Translations under genes and position numbers: made by a program
Origin: Blepharisma japonicum
Taxonomy: Eukaryota; Ciliophora; Heterotrichea; Heterotrichida; Blepharismidae
Assembly: GCA_949751835.1 (NCBI GenBank)
Contig: CATKHK010000006.1
Span: forward strand, 744,001 to 808,000
Direction of reading: 5' to 3'
DNA: 64,000 nt
The notes under the pieces: model-generated
What the model saw: the letters and a program-made list of their open reading frames with translations, nothing else
Told to the model about the DNA's origin: nothing
The model's database searches: none
Part shown: in pieces, positions 16,590-28,394 of the stretch
How the letters are laid out: each line of letters starts with the position of its first letter
How positions within the stretch are numbered: the first letter of the stretch is position 1

Positions 16590-19500
16590 TTATCTTGAAT
16601 CGCGGGGGTATTTCCGCTTATAGCTTTCATGTCTATCAGACCCTCTATCATGCTTTCTGTCATCATAGTCATGATCATGGTTTCTGTCTCTTCTTGGCTC
16701 TTTTCTTGGCCCTTTGGAGTTCCGATCGCTTTCTTCTCTGTCACGATAGCGCTTTTTCGGCAATTCTTCGTTGCTATCGTTTTCCCTCCTCTTGTCCCCT
16801 CGGCTCTCAGCGACAACTTTAAACTTATGGTACTCCTTGCCTGAGTAGTTTTTAGACTCCCCAACTCTTTGTCCAGGCGACCTTGGCGTTTTTTTGCCAG
16901 GAGACATTTGCCGATCTCTTCGAGTATCTTTTTTGGGTGATGGCCTTTGTTGTCTAGGTGATAAAGGTTTTTCTGCATGAGGAGAAGTGCTTCTTTTTCT
17001 TGACTCTTCTTTGGGAGGAAGTGCTTTGGATGGGGATGGCTTTACTGCGAATTTTTTTTCAAGCTGTTCATAGTAGCTTAAAGCTAGAAGCTTAAGATCG
17101 TCTAGTTCAGAGTCCTTTAAGGGACTAACACTTACCATAATATCACTTGCCAGCTGCTTTGAAGTTGGGAATTCTGCTAAAATTTTCCATAGCACATATA
17201 AGGCGTTTTTTTGGACTATATGAGAGTTTCCTTTGAGGGCTGTACAGAGGTTGACGCTAATTTTGGCTTGAAGCTGCTGAGTTAAACTAATAAATGTCGC
17301 CTGTGTAGGAATCTGAGAAAATCCAGGAGTGCCTTTGCATTCTTTGTCAAAAACCCTAGTCCACCTGCCGAGGAGCGAAAACAGTTCAAAGGAGAATAAT
17401 CCCATATTTTGAGATTCAGCCTCACTACAACAGTAAATGCATGGAATGATCTGAGAAATGCATTCAGAAATCAGCTGCATGGTTGGAAATTCAGGAATTC
17501 TCAGCTTTTGCATGGTTTCAATAAAGCTAACACAATACATAGCATCGACTGGACTGCACATTAATCTTGGGTAAATGCATTTCTGGACAAGCTGAGATGC
17601 TAAATTTGGGTTCGCTGCTAAATTTGCACGTTTTTTGATTTCGTCATAAAAATAATTATGAGTCACTCTCAAAAAGCTTTTTTCCACCTCAAGCTCAGTG
17701 ATTTGGTTCTGGATTTTCTGTTTTTTCTCACCACTTTGCTTTTCACTGATTTCATGAAGGGCTTTTATTTCTTCAATATATTGCTCTTCTGATGCTTTTA
17801 TGTCAGTTAACGAGAGTGCCCAGAATACTGTATAAAACTCAATAGGAATTTCGCATTCTTCTGTAATCGACTTAAATTGCACAATTAAGTCATCGAATCC
17901 TCGGATAATGTCAATGCCAGGTCGGACAATGCACATAATTAAATGGATTGGCAAGCCATAGTCTCGCTTTAAGCTGATTATAGGCTGTGGAGGGAGCAAT
18001 TTACTTGAAAAGATTCCATGGTCTGTGAACTGTAAACTTAATAAATCAATTAGATGGACTATGCAACCAATTAAACTATCATATAAGGAGCTCAGCACTT
18101 TCAAATGTGGGGTATTTGTTTTAAATAATACATTTTGTGCTTGCTGCCCAGCCAAAATTGCAAGCTCAATTGCACAGCTCAACCCACCAGTCTCTAAAGG
18201 CTGCTGAAGTACCTTGCACAGCTCTTCTGAGCTTTTTTTAGTTTTTGTCCTTACATCATCCAATTTATGTGCTATAACTTTCAGCTTCGGACCTGCTGCT
18301 AAACTTTTGAGCATTCTTTCTGTAAGTTTATCCGGTGGGTTCCAGCCTGACATTTTGGTTAAAATTTCTCTTAAAATACATACTTCTACAACCTGGCTGT
18401 TTTTCAATGACTCTTTTACAAAAGTCAACATCCCTACGAGCTCTGTCTTACAGTTAACCTTATAAAACTCTCCTACAAAATTTGCAATATTTTTCAGTCA
18501 AGGTGCAATTCCACCCCTTTCTAATTTTGGCTTTGTAATAGTAGAAAGGGCTTGGAGTATTGAGTAAGGGATCACGTCAAGAAATAAGAGATTTGAATGA
18601 GGAAAACAGTTGATGAGGATGGTGGTCAGATTATTGTAGCTTGTAACTTGAAAAATCATTTCTTTTATGACATGGCACATACTTTTGTTCATGAACTTCA
18701 GCAGTGCCTTGCTGTCTTGCTTGTTGTTTTCCCTTGAAAGTCTTTTAATCCACGCACGTGTTTCTTTTATCTATCTGTAAATTATACCGTGATTCCTTGT
18801 TTGACGAGGACTAAGCCGTCTTCTTGGTGGTTTTTCCAGACTTCGTACAAGTCATATCTTTCTATATACGACAGCACTTGTAGCGCTTTCCATAAACCTA
18901 GCATTACCTCGTTAGAAGCTAGAGAAAGCCCAGGCAAAATGGCTGTTTTCATGAATTGGATTATTTTTGCTTTGTCTTCACAATGCTGGAGGATCTTGCA
19001 AACCTTTATAAAAGCATCAGTATTAGCACCTATTGATGCTCCTAAGACTGGAAGAATTGCATCAAGGCACTCAAGGGCTTGGCTGATTGAAGAAGCTTGA
19101 GAAATTGGTCCTGCTGGGAAATTCGGAGGTTTTGCTGAAGAAAATAGTGGCTTAGGCAGTGTTTGGTAGATTGGGTCAACTACCCAATGAATTAAGTCAC
19201 ACAAAGCATCAACCATGGGTGGATAATTAGCGACAAGAATTTTCCCTTGGAACCTTTCGAAGACTTCTTTCACAACTGGCCAAGCATTTACTCGAATCAG
19301 CTCAGACAATACAGCTAACTTTTGGTTCTTTGGATCTGGACTATTGAAAACTTCTAAGTCTTGTTCTTGTTGAGAGCAATCCCCATTAAGCACCACAATG
19401 TCCATATTCCTTCGAATTGACTGTGCAAAGGCTTGATAATCTGATAAGCACGCAGCCAAACTTTCTGGCTTCAAATACCCCCACAAGGCCTCCAACGTCA

Positions 19501-20167
19501 TAAGCTGGCTTTTTATGCACAAAGCCGCAATATGTGCTAATGGTAGCATATCAGTCGCTGAATTCTGAAACTTGAACCCAAAGATATGGCAGAGCGCATG
19601 GGTATTTATCGTCGTCAAAAGCTGCAAAAACTCCTGGTCTTCTGGGTGTATCTCGAAAATTGCGATCGCTAAATCAATTACTCTGTTTGGATCAAGATTG
19701 TACACCCCGATCAACTCTTGTGCTGCTTCTAGCTTGCCAGGGAAGTTGAGTGCATAGAGAAGCCTGGTGTATCCTTCTGGCTCTTCTCTCATCAGGTTGT
19801 ATTTCTGCTGAACGTAGCTAATTGGCTCTTACATCATGGTCGTCCGTAATTTGTTCAGGCGGTCTCTGAAGACTTTTGCGGTTGAAATCAGTTCGCATTG
19901 CTCGAGAACTGGCTCGTCCAAATAAGCCAAGCAATCCTCGCCAGTAAGAAAAGAACGGGCTAAAACAGCTTCAACAATTCGGGAATAGCTGACATGTTGG
20001 TCAGAGCTTAAGTTTTCCCACTCAAGCCCTAGTAGCCACAATGCATCACATAGATCTTCCCTATGCTGCTCTAGGAGTCCATAGTTCAAGGGCGAGCCAT
20101 CAAAAACACACTTTTGGAGATGAGCGTAAAGTTGGCTGAGTAAATTATACAAACTCTTTTCTTCCAT
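16590..20167 (-). CDS. THOC2: THO complex subunit 2 (two mini-introns)
   Basis: Joined exons complement(16590-18770, 18788-19817, 19833-20167) give 1,181 residues. THOC2 is the large scaffold of the THO/TREX complex that couples transcription to mRNA export in the nucleus. Family hallmarks: QKYNLMREEPEGYTRLL across the first splice junction, the KRLSRENNKQ helix after the second, CILREILTKMSGW, and YGLPIHLIMCIVRPGI. The last 140 residues are rich in Lys, Arg, Ser and Asp (SPKKDTRRDRQ, RSPGQRV), like the charged THOC2 tail. One in-frame TGA (18498) reads as Trp. It is shorter than human or yeast Tho2 (about 1,600 residues). The frame overlapping its 3' end (to 16547) is not considered coding. 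Confidence 0.9.
18771..18787 (-). other. 17-nt intron in THOC2
   Basis: On the minus strand the intron reads gtataatttacagatag. Removal joins ..VKQGIT to IKETRAWIKRLSREN, which continues the THOC2 family alignment. Unspliced, the frame ends at TAA two codons in. 17 nt is a little longer than the common 15-16 nt class, so the exact acceptor (AG at 13 or 17 nt) was chosen because only 17 nt restores the frame. Confidence 0.8.
19818..19832 (-). other. 15-nt intron in THOC2
   Basis: On the minus strand the intron reads gtaagagccaattag. Removal joins ..TTM.. to ..IYVQQKYNLMREEPEG in one frame. Without splicing the frame meets TAA immediately at the 5' splice site. Length and GT..AG ends match heterotrich mini-introns. 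Confidence 0.9.
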
Positions 20168-20498
20168 TTAATTATTATTAACTGATGCTTTTTGGATTGA
20201 AAAGGCAGTGAATTCTGTAGGAGAAGGCTTGGGTTGGAGTTGGAAGAGAATTTCATACCCTTTTTAAATTATTTGTATAGGGATTTTATTTTAGGGTTCT
20301 ATGAGGAAGCGGTATATATAAAAAATTAATATAGATTTTGAGTTTTTTTTATAATAAATATTTTGTGTGCTAATTCTCAAAACATATCTTAGCACAGAAA
20401 GCTAGTACAAAAAGAAGCAAATGCAGATTAATTAATAATCTCCAAATATAGCTACTTATTAAACATATTTGTTATTTTCAACTAATTTTGTCAATAGT
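20168..20498. other. Intergenic, nothing recognised
   Basis: 331 nt between the divergent THOC2 start and the aldo/keto reductase remnant. AT-rich with T- and A-runs; probably holds the promoters of both. No ORF or structure stands out. Confidence 0.5.
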
Positions 20499-21552
20499 AT
20501 GAATAATCTAATGGAGTCAGAAGCAATGAACTATAAATACCTGGGAAATTCTGGCCTCAAGGTCTCTGTCCTCGGCTTTGGGAATATGACAAGTGCTGGG
20601 CAGAAGGAACTGAACAGTGGAGTTTTGAATGTATGAATAAATGTGTCAGGGGTGGTGTCAATTTCTTCAACACTGCAGAAGTCTATGGAATGGGATCAGC
20701 TGATACCATCCTTGGCAATAACATAAAGCAAGGAGGCTGGGATAGAGCGATCTTATCATAAGCTCAAATTTTATACCTACCAAAGTTATAGGAATCCAAG
20801 GATTAAACAGAAAAAGGCTCCGTCAAGCTCTAAATCACTCCCTCGAGCGGCTTCAGTTAGACTATATCGATGTCCTTTATCTCCATAGATTTGACTATGA
20901 AGTCCCTCTTGAATAAACCATTAGGATCGTCAACGAATTAATTAATGACGATAAAGCGTTTTATTGGGGAACTTCAGAGTTCACCCCTCGACAGCTATCT
21001 GAATGTCACAAAATCTGTGAAAAGCATGGCTGGATCCCTCCAATTGCAGAGCAAGTGCAGTATCACATGTTTGAGAGAGCAACAGTAGAAAGAGATTATA
21101 TCCCTATTTTTGAAGAACATGGGATGGGGACTACAGTTTGGAGTCCTTTAGCTGGAGGGCTTTTATCAGGGAAGTATAATGATGGAAGCATTATTCCTGG
21201 GAGAGCTGAGAGCGGGCTGGCTGCAGCAGTTTATAAGCAAAAGTTTGATAATTATATTGGGAATAGAAAAGAGGACGCTGTAAGAACTCTGAAGGGCTTG
21301 CAAAGTTTGGCTAAAGAGTTAGGATGCTCACAAAGTCAACTTGTTTTGGCTTGGGTTATAAAAAATCCTGATGTGACGACTGCGATTCTTGGGGCTTCTT
21401 GTCCTGTGCAATTAGATGAGAATTTAGCTGCAGTTGAAGTTATGAAAAAATTAACCCCTGAAGTATTGGAAAGAATTGAAGATTTACTAGGAAATCGCCC
21501 CACCTCGGCTATGAATTGGAGAAAATTCACTCCAAATCTGCCTCGGCGCTAG
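20499..21552 (+). pseudogene. Decayed aldo/keto reductase (voltage-gated K+ channel beta-subunit-like)
   Basis: Homology to the Kv-beta/AKR family runs along the whole segment but in three frames. The N-terminal part (YKYLGNSGLKVSVLGFGN) shifts near 20601-20612 into RGGVNFFNTAEVYGMGSADT. That part shifts again near 20743-20748 (AGAGCGATC, one base short for RSDLIIS) into LRQALNHSLERLQLDYIDVL and AFYWGTSEF. The last frame also meets an in-frame TAA at 20914-20916 (PLE*TIRIV, where the family has E-E or E-Q). The C-terminal piece from 21055 remains open for 165 codons and keeps WSPLAGGLLSGKY and SQLVLAWVI. TAA is a stop in this code, and mini-introns do not repair the shifts. Assembly error is the main alternative. 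Confidence 0.75.
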
Positions 21553-22367
21553 TTAATATTAGAATTTTATTATTAGTGTCCTTTTAGCGCTGAGTATACA
21601 GCATTTATCTCTTTTAAATCTATAAAAATTAAATTTAAATCCAAAATAAAATTCAATTTCTATCAGATCTTCAAGTTCATCCACGCTCATGAAAACTTTT
21701 GTTTAAATGAATCAACTACTTGTGCATCCAGGTTAGGATATCTAAAATCAATAATTTCCCAATAATATGCTGAATCTTCCGTGTGGAGGTTAAGATTTGA
21801 AATCGAAACATTTGGCCATTATATCCCAATCCTAATTTTTTAGACAATTCATTTTTAAAAAAGCAAAATAAATTGTATTTCACATAAGCAGTAAAATACA
21901 ACAATACGGCTTCCATCAAGAACTTAATGATATACTGACTGATTAGAAGGATTTCGATGCAGAGATAGACTAGAAAAATTTTATATAATCGTCATCGAGA
22001 TTTTGAGGGGCTATGGAATTAACAAAATTTTAAAATGAAAGAAAATACAGTTTGCTAAAAAGAATTTTAACAATTATACACATGACATGCAAGGATGGGA
22101 CTTTCACAAACTATTCAACTCGATGATTTAGGTAAAATTCCTACTAAATTTCAAGGCACCTTTCAATTGATAAGCCATTTGGTAAAGAAGAATCCAGGTA
22201 TGTAACAGATTAGACTAACTAAATTATTTGTTTAACTTTTGAGTTTTTTACAAATAAAAGGATAAATATTGCTATTAATTAATGTAAAGTTTAAATAGTA
22301 TGCTAAGCAAAGCTGATCATAAATTAAATTTTCATCGTTCAAATATTATAAGAAAGAATTTTTATGA
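21553..22367. other. Intergenic with possible gene remnants
   Basis: 815 nt. On the minus strand 21660-21818 is an open frame without ATG that ends in TAG and uses two TGA as Trp (..DSAYYWEIIDFRYP.., ..FSWAWMNLKIW). Upstream it hits TAA, and another frame (to 21919) continues a coding-like stretch, so this may be a decayed 3' end of a gene. On the plus strand a 34-codon ATG frame starts near 22095 (MGLSQTIQLDDLGKIP). Neither resembles a family I know. The rest is AT-rich. Confidence 0.25.
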
Positions 22368-22665
22368 TTACTTCTTTATGTGCTTTGTTCTTGCTGCTGG
22401 AGTGGTCCCTTCTCTAAATCCGTTCTTAGCTTTTCTTGGGATGGATTTTAGGTATCTCATTCTTCCTGTTCCTTCTCCTCTTCTCCTATGAGTCTTAAGA
22501 GCCCAGTTATAGTGTCTCATCTTAGCGCTTGGATAACCACAGGATGCGCACTCCAGTGTTTGTTTATGCAGTGATCTTTTCCCGCAACGTCTGCAAACTG
22601 TGTGAGTGTGGCTGTTTCTCTTTCCTGCGCTTGGAGTTCCTTTTGTCTAAATAGCCTCTTACCAT
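22368..22665 (-). CDS. RPL37: Large-subunit ribosomal protein eL37
   Basis: Joined exons complement(22368-22646, 22663-22665) give 93 residues. eL37 is a zinc-ribbon protein of the 60S subunit. The first exon is only the ATG codon; the second begins [20 protein letters not shown]. The zinc ligands are in VCRRCG and CASCGYP (CxxC...CxxC). [20 protein letters not shown] and NGFREGTTP are diagnostic for the family. The length matches other eL37 proteins. The single Trp codon is TGG, and the gene has no TGA, as expected for a strongly expressed gene. It is too short and split to be found as a long ORF. Confidence 0.95.
22647..22662 (-). other. 16-nt intron directly after the eL37 start codon
   Basis: The minus strand reads ATG|gtaagaggctatttag|ACAAAAGG. 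Splicing gives M-T-K-G-T, the family start. Because 16 is not a multiple of three, retention would shift the frame. RPL37 genes of other eukaryotes also carry an intron close to the start codon. Confidence 0.9.
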
Positions 22666-22795
22666 TCTCCTAAGAAATTAATACCATTAACATGATTTTT
22701 TAGCTTAGTCTTTTCCTCAAGAATTTTATAACTTTTCAGATCAATAAATAATTTATAAATTAGAGTTATATACCCTGCCATTAATTCTATTTTAT

Positions 22796-23284
22796 CTAAC
22801 TCTCTGTTAATTTATACCACTTTTCTATCTCCGTTTTCTTCAAATTTACCGTGATTCGGCTTTTTCTAACTTTGTAGTTGCTTTGACTTGGATCTATATT
22901 ATGAGTCAGATTTTTCAAAATTAGCTTCCTGATTTCTGTTTCTGAGAAATCATAGGTCAAGGCAAATTCTTTTGTGTTGAATGTACAGGAAATCAGCTCT
23001 GCCTTTACTTCTTCTTCGAAATTTATGTAAAGTGTCACTTTGTCGTCATCTTCAGCCCACGAGTAGTTTCGAATGTTTGTAATTTGAGGGGAAATTTGTC
23101 GTGTGACCTCTATGGGAGCATCTTTTGTAATCAATACTGGAGGGCCGCCAGTCACAATACCTACACCTTCTAAAACTTTGGCTTCTTCAGGAATATCAAT
23201 GTTTCTGGGAGCGTGGGCGTAATAATAGGACTTGTCACCTTTTTTCTTGATTGACTCCATGAGCGCGTTTTCGCTTTCGACCAT
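22796..23284 (-). CDS. CS-domain (p23/Sgt1/CacyBP-type) protein
   Basis: 162 residues. CS domains are beta-sandwich modules of Hsp90 co-chaperones and adaptors. Seen: the typical opening ITNIRNYSWAEDDDKVTLYI (about residue 70), a middle strand FALTYDF, and the closing SNYKVRKSRITVNLKKTEIEKWYKL. The last segment (KVRKSRITVNLKK..E..W..L) is closest to CacyBP/SIP. The first 65 residues have no recognised domain. Function is probably Hsp90-linked or as an adaptor; the exact orthologue is uncertain. Confidence 0.8.
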   Translation of the reverse strand: MVESENALMESIKKKGDKSYYYAHAPRNIDIPEEAKVLEGVGIVTGGPPVLITKDAPIEVTRQISPQITNIRNYSWAEDDDKVTLYINFEEEVKAELISCTFNTKEFALTYDFSETEIRKLILKNLTHNIDPSQSNYKVRKSRITVNLKKTEIEKWYKLTES

Positions 23285-23659
23285 TCTAGAAATATGGACT
23301 CAATATAATTAACAATTATATTTCATATTTCTATTATTACTAATCTGCTTTAAAATATTTCTATCTACTTCACATTATTAACGAAATTTTCCACTTATTT
23401 TGAAATAATGTTCATCTTAAAGTTTTATTTTTTAGTTTATTTTATAGGATTTTAAATTTGATAGAATATTAAAAGTTTTCGATCAAAAATATATGATAAT
23501 TATTAATTAGATGAAACAAAAATAATGAATTTTCAATTATATAGTACAAAAAAAGATTTGAAGCAATAATAATTAAATTAACAAAAAATATATTAGTTAA
23601 TCATAGGTAAATATTTCGAATTAAAATAGACACTTATTTATTAAATGTAAAAATATACA
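23285..23659. other. Intergenic, nothing recognised
   Basis: 375 nt, extremely AT-rich, between the start of the CS-domain gene and the end of the DYRK gene. No coding frame or structured segment seen. Confidence 0.5.
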
Positions 23660-25504
23660 CTAGACTCTTCTTTTCCTCGTCGAAGTTCCCGAAGTATTCA
23701 AAAAGCTGATTGGAAGTTTTGAAATATCGCCTAAGCTAAGCTTTTGCTCATGCTTTGGCTCATTTGAATGCTGAGCACTATTTCCTCTATTTACAGCATC
23801 TGATTTTTTTATAAGATTTTCTTGAACTCAATGATGCCTAATTGCATCATCAGGAGTAATCCTTTTCATAGGATCCCACTCAAGGCACGCTTCTACTAGT
23901 ACAATAAACTCATTATCTGCTCCTCTCAAAATATCTCTTAATGGTTTTGCATTAGGAAGCCTTTTTTTCCCTCTTGAATTAGTAATTATCTTTGGTTGTC
24001 CAAAAGGATCAAAAAACAGCTGTTTCCTTGTCGCGCTTATCAAGATTTCTTTAGGTGGCATTCCTAGTACTTCCATAATGCATAGAATTTGTTCTGCTTC
24101 ACTTTCTCCACAGAACAGCGGATACCCAGTAAATAGTTCAGCTAAAATACATCCAAAACTCCACATATCAATCATGGTCGAGTATGGAATTCCCAGAATT
24201 ATTTCTGGAGCTCTATAGAACCGGCTTTGGATATATGTGTATATTTTTTCATCCTCAAAACAAGATGAGCCAAAGTCAATAACTTTTAAGGATGAACGGT
24301 TCGGCTGCTTAAGTAAAATATTTTCTGGCTTAAGATCACAGTGAATAATTTTATATCGCTTTAGCAGCCGCAGGGTTTGAAGAATCTGATATGCGAATCT
24401 TTTGATTAAATTTAAGCTGAGGCCGTGAAAATTATTTCCTTTTAAAAAGTCGTAGAGATTTATGCTGAGCATCTCAAAGGTTAAGCAGAGGTGATGTCTG
24501 AACTGAAAATAGTCTGCAATGTGGACAATGTTGTAGCTTTCATTCACATCTTTTTCTTTTAAAAATTTCAAAACTTTTATCTCAACAATGCCTTGCTGGT
24601 GGAATCTTTGTTTGTTCCTTAGGATCTTGAGTGCTACATGCATCCTAAGCTTGTGGTCATAAGCTTTCAGCACTATTCCAAAGCTTCCTTTTCCTAGAAT
24701 TTGTACAATTTCGTATCTATATGCAATATGATCTCCTATTACAATTTTATAATCTCCTCGATCGTCATCATACCCATGGTTTATAGTATTATTTTCACTT
24801 GTTTTTACCTTATCAGCCCCAGCACCAATAAACCAAATTTCATTATAATTCACAACTTCATTATACTCATGAGTACTCAAAAACCTAATAAAATACTTAA
24901 GCACCTTTGCAGGAACCACAGGCAATGTAAGCTGCTCCCATTTTTCCTCTTTTTCCATCTCCATTGAGCTACTGCTACTTCTTATCCTTGTGGTAACCTT
25001 TTTATTGTTGTCAATAATATCTTCTATACTAAATTTGCTTGGAGATTTGCAGAGTAAGCTTTCTGAAGAGATTCCTCAATCTATTTTTTTGGTTGCAGTT
25101 TGCTTAACTGCTAAAGGCTTTTGTGCAGTATAATTCAGGATTTTGCTTGCTTCGGCTGAGCTATTTAAAGAATTATTAAGCGATGCAGTTTCTGATGTCG
25201 CTGGAATTTTGTTACGATTGCTTCTCAATAAGGAGTTTGATTGGAGAAATTTAGAGACAGGAAGGGTTGGGATTTCTTGTATGTGCTTACTGGGCTTTGG
25301 CTGAGTTGAAATTCGAGGCTGAAATTTTGATAAGAGGGTGGATTTGCTTGGGCTTAAATTTTTAGAGGAGGTAGATTCTACATGGATTTGAGGCTTTAGC
25401 TTGGAATTTCGGGTTGAGTGGGGCTGGAAGGCAAATTTGGCTTGTGGGCTATGAGATGAGGTAGCAGCAATGTCTCTTGTGGGGTGCTTTGATAGCTTCT
25501 GCAT
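23660..25504 (-). CDS. Class II DYRK-family dual-specificity protein kinase
   Basis: 614 residues in one frame, with TGA read as Trp at 25076 (KKIDWGISS) and 23828 (HHWVQENL). The N-terminal 175 residues are Ser/Lys-rich and probably disordered. A NAPA-like segment follows (about 186-235, with STHEYNEVVNYNEIWFIG), which marks class II DYRK/Pom1 kinases. The kinase domain (about 263-560) has the glycine loop ILGKGSFGIVLKA, ALKIL lysine, the DYRK-typical HCDLKPENILL, DFG, the autophosphorylated YTY of the activation loop (KIYTYIQSRFYRAPE) and DMWSFGCILAEL. All catalytic residues are intact. DYRKs phosphorylate themselves on Tyr while being made, then Ser/Thr substrates in growth and cytokinesis control. 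Confidence 0.92.
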
Positions 25505-25604
25505 ATTACAATTAAAATCAAATTTTTACAACTGCAAGCTAATTAACTGCTAAATATATAAATTAGTTATAATTATGAGAAATAAGATAAAAAAATATAA
25601 TTAT

Positions 25605-28343
25605 TTAGATTTCCTTGTATTCTCTTAGACTTAATATTTTTTGATATCCTGTAGAAAGTTTTTGGTGGACTTTGTATCATTTTTCATAATTCTTTTTGAA
25701 CAAATTCAATTGTTCTATGAACTGTGATGCTATATCATTTTTTGTCCACCCATCTCTCCAGGTGCACACATCGAAATTTTCAATCTGATCTACTATTCCA
25801 TGAAAACCTTCAGAAAAGCTTTGCAAATCAAAAGTCGGATTTGAGCAGCTGCCATAATTCATTGCTTGCATATAAGCTTTCATTTTTGTATCATCCTCAC
25901 TATCTATTCTAAACCTATCCTTCTCAGAATATATAGCTTCAATTATATTTTTGATTTGCCTATAATGCATATCATTTCTATCCAATGAAAAGCAGGTTAT
26001 GGTTGTAAGATGGCCTATTACTTCTATTCCATTTCTTGTTCGTCCTGATTCTATATCGCTTACTGCTATGGATGCGAGCCTCAACATCATCACTTTTTGG
26101 GCATCTCTTATGACATCGGTATAAAATGATCTTTCAGTTGAAGGATACTGTGCCACATATACAAAAGATTTCAAGGCCTCCATAAAATATCCATTGTTTA
26201 AGTAGCTCAATATATAGAAAGTCATATAAGCTTCCTTCATAATATTTTTATACTCTTTTTTTCGCTTCTCAAATAATTTTAAATTGCTCTGGGTCAATTC
26301 AATGAATTTGGGTGCTTGACTGTTTGAATTAATGAAAAATTGATTAAGCTTTGCATAGATTGGATCAGTTTTATTATAGCTCAGAAGGGACCCTTTGCTA
26401 GGGTAGTAATATAGTACACATGTGTCAAGGATAAATCACTTGCATAGCATCAGTTCGCCTTTAATTCTCAAATACACTGAGAAATTTATTAGCTCATGGC
26501 TTATGCTTCCTGAAAACTTATCAGTTAAAGAGTCATAACTTGAAAATTGGGTGTCACACACAGTGTATCTGGAGGTATAGAGGTTTTGAATGTCTTTTAA
26601 GGCTGTAGCCGATCCAAATTCATTTAGCTGTTCCATTTCTGCAAGATTATGCGCCCTTATTTCATTCAGCATTTCATCAGACAGATATGTATAATAGTCA
26701 TCATTACCTGGAACATCTGATAAAATTGTATAAGAGCAGCATAATGTATCTTTGGGCTCTGGCTTTAGCTTTGAGTCTACATAGACTAAAGAATATGCAG
26801 AGCCGTTACCATTCTCACCAAAGCTCTTACTCATGACTTCATCTTCTGAAATTTCAGTTACTTGGATATCACTATATTTCCTCCAAATTCCTCTTTCTGA
26901 GTCATAAATAAAAGAATAATAATGACCTCCTTCAGCGCCGCCCTCGTGGATTAGTATGGAGTGCAGGTAGTAAGGAGTTTTCATTAAACCTGGAATTTTA
27001 TACTGCTGCCCAAGTTCTTTTCTCAATTTTTCAAGCTCATTCTTCTTCTTATCCATTGAATTCTGACACAGATTTCGTAAATAAGTAAGCCAACTGGCTA
27101 GATCCTTCAACGTTTGGCCGTCAATCTCATTATCCCCTAAGATCCTTGTGCTATCTTGCTGAAATATATCTTCAGAGCATTCTTCTTTTATAAACGTACT
27201 AGCTAGCCGCAATATCTCAGGCAGGCCTAGTCCCGAATTTTTGTATTTAGTAATAGAGTCTATTGTTTCTTCCATTATTTTTATTTGCTTTCTCAGTCTT
27301 TTCAAAGTCTTATGTTGCCTCTTCGATTCCTGCTTATTCTTATATAAGAATCTATCAATATGTATAACTTTTGGAAACTCAAAGCGCTTGTTGATTTTCA
27401 TAAGAGCCTTCTTTTCTTTATCATAAGCTACTCTTTGGATATGGAACAATAAAATAGCTGGTGGGTCCTCAATCCACACCCTCTGACATGCAGTCGTTGG
27501 AATGCCACTAGGTGTCATAAAATTTTCAATTTTTGTGCTTTTCGAGAATTCCCATGCTGTATACAAATCTCCATACTCGACGTCCAAGTTAATTTGCCCA
27601 AAAATTGCATATTTAATTTGAGTTGCCTTCCTTCCGTTTTCAATAAAACTAATAGACTCGATCTGTTTTCCATAAAACATATTAGATATCAATCCATCCA
27701 AATTTACCATCATCCCTGAAGTAGTTCTATAAGACTCATATTCATCATCGATATTATGATTTCTCATAGCTTCTGATATTCTCGATACCAAAATCATATT
27801 AAATTCCCCCACATCTCTTTGGCTCCCTATTTCTATTTTATTTCCAAAATCATCTGTAATTGAGCTTAGGACTGAGGTAGGGTCTATATATTTTCTATTG
27901 CTTCCTATCATCAAGGCAAAAAGCCTTTGAAGTTGCGAAAGAAGCTTATACTTACTGTTTGCCTGTCTTTCTGATACATGAAAGCTCATGACTACCTTTA
28001 CAAAAGCAGGGATTGCAAAGTAGGTTTGGATCAGAGAATTAAAGTAGCAGGTGTTTCCAATGTTTTTTAGGCCAACTGGGGTGCCTTCAACCCTTTTACG
28101 CTCTTGAGGATTCAGAGGCTCAACGGCATTCATTTCATTAATTTCTTTCTGAAAGTTATTCGTGTCATTATGGCTTTGATTGTTTTTGTCTAAAAGCCAG
28201 TTTAATGCAGCTTCAGAGCTGGTCCCATACAAGTTGATTGCTTTCTGAACATCTACTCGAGAGAAGCCCATCCTAGTTAATTCTTCTACTTTAGAAGTTA
28301 TAGAGTTTTCCATGCTTAAATTATATAGAAAGAAACATTGCAT
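25605..28343 (-). CDS. UBA-containing ubiquitin-specific protease (USP25/28-like)
   Basis: 912 residues in one frame; TGA reads as Trp at 26436 and 25677 and the true stop is TAA at 25605. The protein removes ubiquitin from substrates. A UBA-like domain (about residues 15-52, ELTRMGFSRVDVQKAINLYG) precedes the USP fold. The Cys box is VGLKNIGNTCYFNSL (Cys99) and the His box is GGAEGGHYYSFIYD (His474). RVWIEDPPAILLFHIQR and a long coiled insert (about 330-440) fit the USP25/28 branch, and so does the long helical C-terminal part. A second ATG 30 nt downstream (MENSITSK) could be the true start. Confidence 0.9.
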
Positions 28344-28394
28344 AGCCTAATCTTGTGTAGATGAGATTTACATGTTTGTGCTACATAAAAATTA

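Noticed and set aside
16547-16978. 143-codon frame overlapping the 3' end of THOC2
   Set aside because: It is a shadow of the Arg/Lys/Ser-rich THOC2 tail in another frame; the THOC2 frame has family homology and a normal stop.
20590-20625. A 14-nt intron to explain the first reductase frameshift
   Set aside because: gtgctgggcagaag would fix the frame but lacks the GTA donor seen in all other introns, and it cannot explain the second shift and the TAA.
24701-24967. Plus-strand frame antisense to the DYRK gene
   Set aside because: Composition is that of an antisense shadow and no family is recognised, while the minus strand carries an intact kinase.
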